Position numbers and translations under genes: made by a program. From positions 1,178,001 to 1,242,000 of the forward strand of contig NZ_NISY01000001.1 in assembly GCF_007595705.1 (NCBI RefSeq): a DNA stretch of 64,000 bases, in the 5' to 3' direction. The number at the start of each line of letters is the position of its first letter. Positions within the stretch are counted from its first letter, which is position 1. Below, one piece after another: positions 36,191 to 44,393 of the stretch. The notes under the pieces are model-generated. The model had not been told where the DNA came from, searched no databases, and worked only from the letters and a program-made list of their open reading frames with translations. This stretch comes from Streptomyces sp. SAJ15. Lineage in GTDB: Bacteria; Actinomycetota; Actinomycetes; Streptomycetales; Streptomycetaceae.

Positions 36191-37345
36191 ATGACACCAC
36201 CGGCCCCCTCCGGCGGCGATGTCCGCCTCACCGGGATCAGCAAGACCTACGGCTCCTTCACCGCCGTGCACCCCCTCGACCTGACCATCCCCGCCGGCTC
36301 CTTCTTCGCGCTGCTGGGCGCGTCCGGCTGCGGCAAGACCACCACCCTGCGCATGATCGCGGGACTGGAGGACCCCAGCACCGGAACGGTCGAGCTCGCG
36401 GGCCAGGACGTCACCGCCCTGCCGCCGTACAAGCGCCCGGTCAACACCGTCTTCCAGAGCTATGCGCTCTTCCCGCACCTGGACATCTACGAGAACGTCG
36501 CCTTCGGGCTGCGCCGCCGCGGCGTCAAGTCGGTGAAGAAGCAGGTCCACGAGATGCTGGAGCTGGTCCAGCTCGGCGACTTCGCGCGCCGCAAGCCGCA
36601 CCAGCTCTCCGGCGGCCAGCAGCAGCGCGTCGCCGTCGCCCGGGCGCTGATCAACCACCCGCGGGTGCTGCTGCTGGACGAGCCGCTGGGGGCCCTGGAC
36701 CTGAAGCTGCGCCGGCAGATGCAGCTGGAGCTCAAGCGCATCCAGACCGAGGTGGGCATCACCTTCGTCCACGTCACCCACGACCAGGAAGAGGCCATGA
36801 CCATGGCCGACACCGTCGCGGTGATGAACGGCGGCCGGGTCGAGCAGCTGGGCGCCCCCGCCGAGCTCTACGAGAACCCGCGCACCACCTTCGTCGCCAA
36901 CTTCCTGGGCACCTCCAACCTGATCGCCGCGTCCGTGACCGACAAGTCCGGCGGCGACCTGGTGGTACGGGCCGCCGACGCCACCCTCCGACTGCCGGCG
37001 GAGCGCTGCACCACCACCGCCCGCACCGGCGACAAGGTGCTGGTCGGCATACGCCCGGAGAAGATCTCGCTGACCCACGCGGACGCCGCCGACACCATCG
37101 CCAGGGGGGGCAACCAGGTCCGCGGCACGATCAGCGACTCCAGCTTCATCGGCGTCTCCACCCAGTACGTCATCGACAGCCCGGCCTGCCCCGCGCTCTC
37201 CGTCTACGAGCAGAACATCGAGCGGGACCCGCGGCTCGTACCCGGCGCCGAGGTCGTCCTGCACTGGAACCCGCGGCACACCTTCGGCCTCGACGCCGAC
37301 CAGGACATCGAGGCCGGCACGGACGTGGACGAGGAGGTCTCGTGA
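36191..37345 (+). CDS. potA: spermidine/putrescine ABC transporter, ATP-binding protein
   Basis: A 384-residue ABC ATPase with Walker [10 protein letters not shown] (residues 43-51), Q-loop [10 protein letters not shown], signature LSGGQQQR, Walker [12 protein letters not shown] and H-loop [13 protein letters not shown], plus a C-terminal TOBE domain ([12 protein letters not shown]). GGAGAG at 36176-36181 favours the ATG at 36191 over the one at 36182. The 3' end overlaps potB (GTGA). Confidence 0.95.
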   Translation: MTPPAPSGGDVRLTGISKTYGSFTAVHPLDLTIPAGSFFALLGASGCGKTTTLRMIAGLEDPSTGTVELAGQDVTALPPYKRPVNTVFQSYALFPHLDIYENVAFGLRRRGVKSVKKQVHEMLELVQLGDFARRKPHQLSGGQQQRVAVARALINHPRVLLLDEPLGALDLKLRRQMQLELKRIQTEVGITFVHVTHDQEEAMTMADTVAVMNGGRVEQLGAPAELYENPRTTFVANFLGTSNLIAASVTDKSGGDLVVRAADATLRLPAERCTTTARTGDKVLVGIRPEKISLTHADAADTIARGGNQVRGTISDSSFIGVSTQYVIDSPACPALSVYEQNIERDPRLVPGAEVVLHWNPRHTFGLDADQDIEAGTDVDEEVS

Positions 37346-38271
37346 GCGTGACCACCGACGCCCCGCCACCGCTCGACACGCCGCCCCTCAAGGTGCGCAA
37401 GCCCGCCACCCGCAAGCGCCTGGTGCCCTACTGGCTGCTGCTGCCGGGCATCCTGTGGCTGCTGGTCTTCTTCGCCGCCCCGCTCGTCTACCAGGCGTCG
37501 ACCTCGCTCCAGACCGGCTCGCTGGAGGAGGGCTTCAAGGTCACCTGGCACGTCCAGACCTACTGGGACGCGCTGACCGAGTACTACCCGCAGTTCCTCC
37601 GCTCGGTGCTCTACGCGGCCTCCGCCACCCTCGGCTGTCTGCTGCTCGGCTACCCGCTGGCGTATGTGATCGCCTTCAAGGCGGGCCGCTGGCGAAACGT
37701 CCTGATGATCCTGGTGATCGCCCCGTTCTTCACCAGCTTCCTCATCCGCACCCTGGCCTGGAAGACGATCCTCTCCGACAGCGGCACCGTCGTCTCCGTG
37801 CTCAACTCGCTGCACGTGCTCGACGTGACCAGCTGGCTCGGGCTCACCGAGGGGGAGCGGGTGCTGGCCACGCCGCTGGCGGTGGTCTGCGGGCTGACGT
37901 ACAACTTCCTGCCCTTCATGATCCTGCCGCTCTACACCTCGCTGGAGCGCATCGACGGCCGGCTGCACGAGGCCGCCGGGGACCTGTACGCCCGGCCCTT
38001 CACCACCTTCCGCAAGGTGACCTTCCCGCTGTCGATGCCCGGCGTGGTGGCCGGCACCCTGCTCACCTTCATCCCGGCCGCCGGCGACTACATCAACGCC
38101 GAGCTGCTGGGCTCCGCCGACCAGAAGATGGTCGGCAACGTCATCCAGTCGCAGTTCCTGCGGGTCCTGGACTACCCGACGGCGGCCGCGCTGTCCTTCA
38201 TCCTCATGGCGGCGATCCTCGCGATGGTCACCGTCTACATCCGCAAGTCCGGGACGGAGGACCTGGTCTGA
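37342..38271 (+). CDS. potB: spermidine/putrescine ABC transporter, permease PotB
   Basis: A 309-residue permease with six predicted helices and the inner-membrane transport signature HEAAGDLYARPFTTFRKVTFP near residue 210, read in parts. It starts with GTG overlapping the potA stop and ends overlapping potC (TGATG), showing tight translational coupling. It pairs with PotC to form the channel. Confidence 0.95.
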   Translation: MSVTTDAPPPLDTPPLKVRKPATRKRLVPYWLLLPGILWLLVFFAAPLVYQASTSLQTGSLEEGFKVTWHVQTYWDALTEYYPQFLRSVLYAASATLGCLLLGYPLAYVIAFKAGRWRNVLMILVIAPFFTSFLIRTLAWKTILSDSGTVVSVLNSLHVLDVTSWLGLTEGERVLATPLAVVCGLTYNFLPFMILPLYTSLERIDGRLHEAAGDLYARPFTTFRKVTFPLSMPGVVAGTLLTFIPAAGDYINAELLGSADQKMVGNVIQSQFLRVLDYPTAAALSFILMAAILAMVTVYIRKSGTEDLV

Positions 38272-39104
38272 TGAGCCCCACGACTCCCACGGCGGCCGGG
38301 GGACCGCTGACCGCCCTCAGCCGCTGGCTGCGCCGCAACCTCGTGGTGCTGGCGGGCCTGGCCACCCTCGCCTATCTGCTCCTCCCCAACCTCGTCGTCC
38401 TGGTCTTCTCCTTCAACAAGCCCAACGGCCGGTTCAACTACGCCTGGCAGCGGTTCTCCACCGACGCCTGGACCGACCCGTGCGGGGTCGCCGGCCTCTG
38501 CGGCTCGCTCGCGCTCAGCCTGAAGATCGCCATATGGGCGACCATCGGCGCCACCGTCCTCGGCACGATGATCGCCTTCGCACTGGCCCGCTACCGCTTC
38601 CGGGCCCGCTCCGCCGTCAGCAGCCTGATCTTCCTGCCGATGGCGATGCCCGAGGTGGTGATGGCCGCCTCGCTGGCCACCCTCTTCCTCAACATGGGCG
38701 TCGACTTCGGCTTCTGGACCATCCTCATCGCGCACATCATGTTCTGCCTCAGCTTCGTGGTGACCGCCGTCAAGGCGCGCGTGATGAGCATGGACCCGCG
38801 GCTGGAGCAGGCCGCCCAGGACCTCTACGCCAGCCCGGTGCAGACCTTCCTGCGGGTCACCCTGCCCATCGCCGCCCCCGGCATCGCCGCCGGCGCGCTG
38901 CTGTCCTTCGCGCTCTCCTTCGACGACTTCATCATCACGAACTTCAACGCCGGATCCACCGTGACCTTCCCCATGTTCGTGTGGGGATCGGCACAGCGCG
39001 GCACCCCGGTCCAGATCAACGTGATCGGGACCGCGATGTTCGCGATCGCCGTGCTGTGCGTACTCGTCGGCCAACTGGCCGGCTCTCGCCGCAAAAGGAG
39101 CTGA
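38271..39104 (+). CDS. potC: spermidine/putrescine ABC transporter, permease PotC
   Basis: A 277-residue permease with six helices and the EAA loop LEQAAQDLYASPVQTFLRVTLP (residues ~176-198, read in parts), then FALSFDDFIITNFNAG. The family motif LPMAMPEVVMA is present. Overlaps potB by one base and is followed by a strong AAAAGGAG site for the next gene. Confidence 0.95.
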   Translation: MSPTTPTAAGGPLTALSRWLRRNLVVLAGLATLAYLLLPNLVVLVFSFNKPNGRFNYAWQRFSTDAWTDPCGVAGLCGSLALSLKIAIWATIGATVLGTMIAFALARYRFRARSAVSSLIFLPMAMPEVVMAASLATLFLNMGVDFGFWTILIAHIMFCLSFVVTAVKARVMSMDPRLEQAAQDLYASPVQTFLRVTLPIAAPGIAAGALLSFALSFDDFIITNFNAGSTVTFPMFVWGSAQRGTPVQINVIGTAMFAIAVLCVLVGQLAGSRRKRS

Positions 39105-39109
39105 GAATC

Positions 39110-40522
39110 ATGGCCTCAGCAGCCATGAACTTTGTCCGAAGCCTCTCCGACGCTGAACCCAGGCCCTACTGGCTCGACGACCCCGGCCGGCCCAAGGCCC
39201 AGCCCGCCCTCGTCGGCGACGAGCAGTGCGACCTGCTCGTCGTCGGCGGCGGCTACAGCGGTCTGTGGACCGCCCTGCTCGCCAAGGAGCGCGACCCCGA
39301 CCGGGACGTCGTCCTGGTCGAGGGCGAGGAGGTCGGCTGGGCCGCCTCCGGTCGCAACGGCGGCTTCTGCGCCGCCTCCCTCACCCACGGCCTGGGCAAC
39401 GGCCTGAGCCGCTGGCCCGACGAGCTCAAGGAGCTGGAGCGGCTCGGCCACGCCAACCTCGACGAGATCCAGGACACCCTCACCCGCTACGCCGTCGACT
39501 GCGACTTCGAGCGCACCGGCGAGATCGACATCGCCACCGAGCCGCACCAGGTCGAGGAGCTCCGCGAGGCCGCCGCCGACATCGAGCGGCTGGGCCTGGG
39601 CGGACACGAGTTCCTGGACCGCGACGCGCTGCGCGCCGAGGTCGACTCGCCGACCTTCCTCGCCGGGCTCTGGAACCGCGACGGCGTGGCCATGCTGCAC
39701 CCCGCCAAGCTCGCCTGGGGCCTGAAGCGGGCCTGCCTGGACCTGGGGGTGCGGATCTACGAGCACACCCGCGCCGGACGCCCCGTCACCTCCGGCGGTG
39801 GAGCGACCGTCAGGACGCCCTACGGACGCGTCCGAGCCCGCCGCGTCGCGCTGGGCACCAACGCCTTCCCCTCCCCGGTGCGGCGCGTCCGCCCGTACGT
39901 CGTGCCCGTCTACGACCACGCGCTGATGACCGAGCCGCTGACCGAGGAGCAGCTCGCGGCCATCGGCTGGAAGCGCCGCCAGGGGCTCAGCGACTACGCC
40001 AACCACTTCCACTACTTCCGGATCACCGCCGACCGCCGCATCCTGTGGGGCGGCTACGACATCGTCTACCGCTTCGGCGGCGGAGTGCGGGCCGAGTACG
40101 ACTACCACCCGGACACCTACCGGACCCTGGCCGAACACTTCTTCCGCTGCTTCCCCCAGCTGGAAGGGGTGCGCTTCAGCCACGCCTGGGGCGGCGCGAT
40201 CGACACCTGCTCCCGCTTCTCCGCCTTCTTCGGAACGGCCCACAGCGGGCGCGTGGCCTACGCCCTCGGCTACACCGGCCTCGGCGTGGGCGCCACCCGC
40301 TTCGGCGCCAACGTGATGCTCGACCTGCTGGACGGCCGACAGACCGAGCGCACCCGGCTGGAGATGGTCCGCACGAAGCCGCTGCCGTTCCCGCCGGAGC
40401 CGCTGCGCTGGGCGGGCATCGGCATCACCCAGTGGTCGATGACCCGCGCCGACCAGCGGGGCGGGCGGCGGAACCTGTGGCTGAAGGCGATGGACAAGGC
40501 GGGACTCGGCTTCGACAGCTGA
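39110..40522 (+). CDS. FAD-dependent oxidoreductase, PuuB-like (gamma-glutamylputrescine oxidase type)
   Basis: A 470-residue DAO-family flavoenzyme. The FAD-binding Rossmann motif is CDLLVVGGGYSGLWTALLAK (residues ~42-61), then EVGWAASGRNGGFCA and a C-terminal YTGLGVGATRFGANVMLDLL. Related enzymes oxidise gamma-glutamylputrescine or similar secondary amines to an aldehyde. It is coupled to potABC (5-nt gap, AAAAGGAG), which links it to polyamine use. A glutamate-polyamine ligase (GlnA-type) is not seen in this window. The exact amine is inferred. Confidence 0.87.
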   Translation: MASAAMNFVRSLSDAEPRPYWLDDPGRPKAQPALVGDEQCDLLVVGGGYSGLWTALLAKERDPDRDVVLVEGEEVGWAASGRNGGFCAASLTHGLGNGLSRWPDELKELERLGHANLDEIQDTLTRYAVDCDFERTGEIDIATEPHQVEELREAAADIERLGLGGHEFLDRDALRAEVDSPTFLAGLWNRDGVAMLHPAKLAWGLKRACLDLGVRIYEHTRAGRPVTSGGGATVRTPYGRVRARRVALGTNAFPSPVRRVRPYVVPVYDHALMTEPLTEEQLAAIGWKRRQGLSDYANHFHYFRITADRRILWGGYDIVYRFGGGVRAEYDYHPDTYRTLAEHFFRCFPQLEGVRFSHAWGGAIDTCSRFSAFFGTAHSGRVAYALGYTGLGVGATRFGANVMLDLLDGRQTERTRLEMVRTKPLPFPPEPLRWAGIGITQWSMTRADQRGGRRNLWLKAMDKAGLGFDS

Positions 40523-40698
40523 GCCGACGGACGGCCCCTCCCGGCCGGCACCCGCCACACGCCGGTAGGCGGTGGCCGTGTGCGCCACGTCACTACCAAC
40601 GGGTAGCCATAACGCCGTAAGGATCCGCGTCGCCCCGCTTCTCCTCCCGTGAACACGCCACGCGCGCCACGGCGCGCCGACGGACGGAGAGGAACGAC

Positions 40699-41178
40699 GT
40701 GAGCGACGAAGCGGCTACCGGCGACACGGGCGGCGGCGTGGGGCGGCTGGACGCCCTGGAGTGGCTGGCCTCCGCCGCCCCCGACCCCGGAGCCTGCCGA
40801 TGGGAGTGGGAGCGTCACCCGCTGGGGGTGGCGTTACTCCCCGCCGGCAGACTCTGGGACGTCCTGATCCTGCCGGGCCGGCTGGGCATGGCGGCGCTGG
40901 ACGTGCTCCAGCGCCGCCCCGACCGACCCGGCCCGGTGATCGGCGCCTACCACGACGCACGGGTGGGCTTCCTCGTCCCGGTGGGCACCACCGACCACTG
41001 GGTGGGCACCGGCGTGCGCGGCGCCGGCGCCGGCAGCTGGGTGGTGGTCCCGCATCCGGGGCGGCCCCATGGCGGGGTGCGCTGGCTGGTGCCGCCGGAC
41101 GGCTCCGGCCGACTCACCGACCCCGGCGCCCTCGAACTGGCCATGCATGAGGCGACCCTGCGCCTCACCCGGCGGTAA
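40699..41178 (+). CDS. conserved hypothetical protein with a TTA codon
   Basis: A 159-residue soluble protein (ALEWLASAAPDPGACRWEWE, WDVLILPGRLG, DHWVGTGVRG, WVVVPHPGRPHGGVRWLVPP, LTDPGALELAMHEA). It belongs to a family common in streptomycetes whose function I do not know; some relatives are labelled primase/polymerase-like, which I cannot verify here. GTG at 40699 has GGAGAGGAA upstream. Codon 46 is TTA (40834-40836), so it is probably bldA-dependent. It is the last plus-strand gene before a convergent PAP2 gene. Confidence 0.72.
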   Translation: MSDEAATGDTGGGVGRLDALEWLASAAPDPGACRWEWERHPLGVALLPAGRLWDVLILPGRLGMAALDVLQRRPDRPGPVIGAYHDARVGFLVPVGTTDHWVGTGVRGAGAGSWVVVPHPGRPHGGVRWLVPPDGSGRLTDPGALELAMHEATLRLTRR

Positions 41179-41210
41179 GAACGGCTGCCCCCGGTTTGCC
41201 CGGTGCCTGG

Positions 41211-42317
41211 TCAGCGGTCCGGCCGCTCCTCCCGCCGGCGGCGCGGCGAGCGGGTCGTCACCATGAGGACGGCCGAGAGCAGCACGCCGGACAGGCACCA
41301 GCCGCCGACCACGTCCAGCGGCCAGTGGTAGCCGCGCAGCACCAGGCCGACCCCCACGCCGACGTTGACCACCGCCACCACGACGGCCGCGGCCACGGCG
41401 GCGGCCAGGGGCCGGCGGCGGCGTGGGGCGGGGGAGCGTTCGGAGCACCCCAGCAGGAGCAGCGCGGCCGCCCCGTAGGCGAGCGCGGCGGTGGCGGCAT
41501 GGCCGGAGGGATAGAAGCCGTCCGTGCCCGCGAGTGGTCCCGGCGGTGCCGGCCGGGCGAGCAGCGTCTTCACCGGTGCGACGAGGGCCGGCACCAAGGC
41601 CATGGCCAGAGCCGCCGCGAGAGGCGGCAGCCACCAGGGGCGTCGTCCTACGGCGTGTGTCCCCCGTACGGCGGGCGTCCTTCGTAGCGAGGGTCCGTCC
41701 CCTCCGCCGGACGCGTCCCCTTCGGCGGACGCCCCCGGTACGGCGGCCGACCCCGGGGCGTCGGGCGCTCGCCGTACGGATGCTGCGTCCGCCGGTGGCG
41801 GGGCCGCGGGGGTCGTCTCCACAGGAGGTGTGTTCGCGGTGGGCGGGCCCCCTACCGTCCCCGGGCTCCGTCCGGCGTGGCGACGGCCCCGCCAGGCCGC
41901 GTAGGCGATCGCCACTCCGAGTACGGGCAGGGCGACGGTGGTGTTGCCGAGGTCGGCGAGGATCTCCGCGAGGGAAGCGGGGAGCAGCCGGCCGCGCGCG
42001 CCGGATCCGATGTGCTCGTCGAGCTCGCGCAGGGGCCCCTGGGCGGCCACCTGCCAGGTCACGATCACGAAGAGAAGCACACAGAGCGTGAGCAGAACAG
42101 CCGGCGACCCCGGAACAGGGGGGGTAGTTCCGGGGCCGCCGACGCGACCGGTGTGCCGCGCGCCCCGGGGGGTTTGGGGCGGGCGGCCGTCCGATCGGTG
42201 AGGAGATCCAGAGCCGAGGGCTCCAGTGGTGTGCGCGAGGGCACGGCCGGGTCGGAGCTGGGGAAGCACCGGCTCGGCGTCGCTCGCAGTCCCCTGCGAG
42301 CGGGGTGTTTCTCTCAT
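41211..42317 (-). CDS. PAP2 superfamily membrane phosphatase
   Basis: A 368-residue membrane protein. PAP2 motifs are clear: KTLLARPAP (motif 1), GFYPSGHAA (motif 2) and RGYHWPLDVVGG (motif 3, acid-phosphatase His and Asp). Hydrophobic helices flank them. The centre carries a ~90-residue low-complexity insert (Ala/Pro/Gly/Asp). Likely a lipid or isoprenoid-phosphate phosphatase on the outer face of the membrane. ATG at 42317 lacks a strong ribosome site, so the start is uncertain. The 306 nt to gabT (42318-42623) hold the tandem gabT-end repeats and no gene. Confidence 0.83.
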   Translation of the reverse strand: MRETPRSQGTASDAEPVLPQLRPGRALAHTTGALGSGSPHRSDGRPPQTPRGARHTGRVGGPGTTPPVPGSPAVLLTLCVLLFVIVTWQVAAQGPLRELDEHIGSGARGRLLPASLAEILADLGNTTVALPVLGVAIAYAAWRGRRHAGRSPGTVGGPPTANTPPVETTPAAPPPADAASVRRAPDAPGSAAVPGASAEGDASGGGDGPSLRRTPAVRGTHAVGRRPWWLPPLAAALAMALVPALVAPVKTLLARPAPPGPLAGTDGFYPSGHAATAALAYGAAALLLLGCSERSPAPRRRRPLAAAVAAAVVVAVVNVGVGVGLVLRGYHWPLDVVGGWCLSGVLLSAVLMVTTRSPRRRREERPDR

Positions 42318-42517
42318 CTGCAGAAACCGTACGGCAGCGAGCGCGGGGCCGACAGTCGGATCACCTGTCCGACATGGGCCCCGCACATCTTCTTCACGCC
42401 GCCCCCGCCGTCCATCCCGCCGAAGGTGACGCAGGGTCACCAGAGGCGGGGCGGACGGCCGGTGGAGCATCGACGGCGTCCGGACTCGGGCGGGGCGGGT
42501 CATCGCGGCCGCCCGTT

Positions 42518-42644
42518 TCAGATCCGGGCGAAGGTGCCTGAGACCTGAAATGAAGACGCCTCAGATCCGGGCGAAGGTGCCTCAGGCCCGAATGAAGACG
42601 CCTCAGGCTCGAGTGAAGGTGCCTCAGATGCGGGCGAAGGCGCC
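42518..42644 (-). repeat. six tandem copies of the gabT 3' end (21-nt units, each with TGA)
   Basis: On the minus strand the last seven gabT codons (Gly-Ala-Phe-Ala-Arg-Ile-stop, 42644-42624) are followed by five more diverged copies: 42623-42603, 42602-42582, 42581-42561, 42560-42539 (22 nt) and 42538-42518. A typical unit reads GGCACCTTCGCCCGGATCTG plus A. All but the fifth retain a TGA in the same place, so translation ends normally at the first. Confidence 0.9.
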
Positions 42645-43982
42645 CTCGATGATGTCCAGACCCTCGTTCAGCAGGTCCTCGCCGATCACCAGCGGCGGCA
42701 GGAAGCGCAGCACGTTGCCGTAGGTGCCGCAGGTGAGGACGAGCAGGCCCTCGGCGTGGCACGCCTTGGCGAGGGCGCCCGCCGCCTCCGGGTTGGGCTC
42801 CTTGGTGCCGGGCTTGACCAGCTCGACCGCGATCATCGCGCCACGGCCGCGGATGTCACCGATGATGTCGCCGTTCGCGGCGTTCTTCTGGATCTCGGCG
42901 AGGCGGTCCTTCATGACCTCCTCGATGCGCTTGGCCTTGGCGTTCAGGTCCAGCTCGCGCATGGTCTCGATGGCGCCGAGCGCGGCGGCGCAGGCCACCG
43001 GGTTGCCGCCGTAGGTGCCGCCGAGGCCGCCCGCGTGCGCGGCGTCCATGATCTCGGCGCGGCCGGTGACGGCGGCCAGCGGCATGCCGCCGGCGATGCC
43101 CTTGGCGGTGGTGATCAGGTCCGGGACGATGCCCTCGTCCTCACAGGCGAACCACTGGCCGGTGCGGCAGAAGCCGGACTGGATCTCGTCCGCGACGAAG
43201 ACGATCCCGTTGTCCTTCGCGAACTGCGCGATGGCCGGCAGGAAGCCCTTGGCCGGCTCGATGAAGCCGCCCTCGCCGAGCACCGGCTCGATGATGATCG
43301 CGGCGACGTTCTCCGCGCCCACCTGCTTGCTGATCATGTCGATGGCCGCGGCGGCGGCCTCCGGGCCGCAGTTCTCCGGGCCGGTCGGCCAGCGGTAGCC
43401 GTACGCCAGCGGGGCCCGGTAGACCTCGGGGGCGAACGGGCCGAAGCCGTGCTTGTACGGCATGTTCTTGGCGGTCAGCGCCATGGTGAGGTTGGTACGA
43501 CCGTGGTAGCCGTGGTCGAAGACGACGACCGCCTGGCGCTTGGTGTAGGCGCGGGCGATCTTCACCGCGTTCTCGACGGCCTCGGCGCCGGAGTTGAACA
43601 GCGCCGACTTCTTGGCGTGGTCGCCCGGCGTGAGCTTGGCGAGCTCCTCACAGACCTCCACATAGCCCTCGTACGGCGTCACCATGAAACAGGTGTGCGT
43701 GAAGTCGGCGAGCTGCGCCGAAGCGCGGCGCACCACGGCCTCGGCGCTGGAGCCGACCGAGGTCACCGCGATGCCGGAGCCGAAGTCGATGAGGGAGTTG
43801 CCGTCCACGTCCTCGATGACGCCGCCGCCGGCGCGCACCGTGAAGACCGGCAGCACCGAGCCCACACCGCCAGCCACGGCCGCCAGCCGGCGGGCCTGCA
43901 GCTCCTGGGACTTCGGGCCGGGGATCGCGGTGACGACGCGGCGCTCCTGGGGGAGGGACGGTCCTCCGGTCAGTTCGGTCAT
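42624..43982 (-). CDS. gabT: 4-aminobutyrate aminotransferase
   Basis: A 452-residue class III PLP aminotransferase: GNSLIDFGSGIAVTSVG, LFNSGAEAVENAVKIAR, IIIEPVLGEGGF, VFVADEIQSGFCRTG (cofactor Asp and Gln), ITTAKGIAGGMPL (PLP Lys) and GTYGGNPVACAAALGAI. GabT transfers the amino group of GABA to 2-oxoglutarate, giving succinate semialdehyde. ATG 43982 (MTELTGGPSLP) fits the family and has GGAG upstream; the frame is open to 44096. A PucR regulator and an aldehyde dehydrogenase downstream on the other strand complete the GABA branch. Confidence 0.95.
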   Translation of the reverse strand: MTELTGGPSLPQERRVVTAIPGPKSQELQARRLAAVAGGVGSVLPVFTVRAGGGVIEDVDGNSLIDFGSGIAVTSVGSSAEAVVRRASAQLADFTHTCFMVTPYEGYVEVCEELAKLTPGDHAKKSALFNSGAEAVENAVKIARAYTKRQAVVVFDHGYHGRTNLTMALTAKNMPYKHGFGPFAPEVYRAPLAYGYRWPTGPENCGPEAAAAAIDMISKQVGAENVAAIIIEPVLGEGGFIEPAKGFLPAIAQFAKDNGIVFVADEIQSGFCRTGQWFACEDEGIVPDLITTAKGIAGGMPLAAVTGRAEIMDAAHAGGLGGTYGGNPVACAAALGAIETMRELDLNAKAKRIEEVMKDRLAEIQKNAANGDIIGDIRGRGAMIAVELVKPGTKEPNPEAAGALAKACHAEGLLVLTCGTYGNVLRFLPPLVIGEDLLNEGLDIIEGAFARI

Positions 43983-44080
43983 GAGGTGCTCCAGGGGAAA
44001 GAACAGAGGTTTTAGACGCAGGCTAGGGGCGGTGGCACCGATGAGGCATGTTCCGATCGGGAGCAGTGGACGTGTTGCGT

Positions 44081-44095
44081 TGTCCGCGACGGACA
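44081..44095. promoter_or_regulatory. dyad upstream of gabT
   Basis: TGTCCGCGACGGACA is a 6-bp perfect inverted repeat with a 3-nt centre, 99 nt upstream of the gabT start, in the 411-nt divergent gap 43983-44393. That gap otherwise holds only G-rich sequence and no gene. It is a candidate operator for the nearby PucR-type regulator. Confidence 0.45.
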
Positions 44096-44167
44096 TAGCG
44101 GGGGTGCGGGGTGAGGGGCGGAGGCGGGCCTCCTACGGGTCTGCTTTGGGGGCGGCGGGCTGGTGGT

Positions 44168-44178
44168 GGGGGGGGGGG
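44168..44178 (+). other. run of eleven G in a G-rich tract
   Basis: Eleven consecutive G residues within a longer G-rich stretch (about 44150-44215) with several runs of three to six G. It could form a G-quadruplex, and is also a common place for sequencing length errors. Confidence 0.6.
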
Positions 44179-44393
44179 AGCCAGGAGCGGTGGGGGAGGG
44201 GGTGGCGGCCCGGCCGGTGCATCGGCCGGTGGGTGATCGTGTGCTCCGGCTGGGCGCGGCATCCGGATGTGTCACCGAACCACCCGGCCGGGACCACTAG
44301 ATTGAGCCCCTGAAGGTCGGCGTACACGGATGGGGTGCGCACGCGTGTGCGTACGACAGATGGCTTGGCTGGTCAGGGGGCAAGGGGCGGCGC

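Noticed and set aside
42518..42644. CRISPR or transposon end repeat
   Set aside because: Units are coding-derived, tandem, without spacers or inverted ends.
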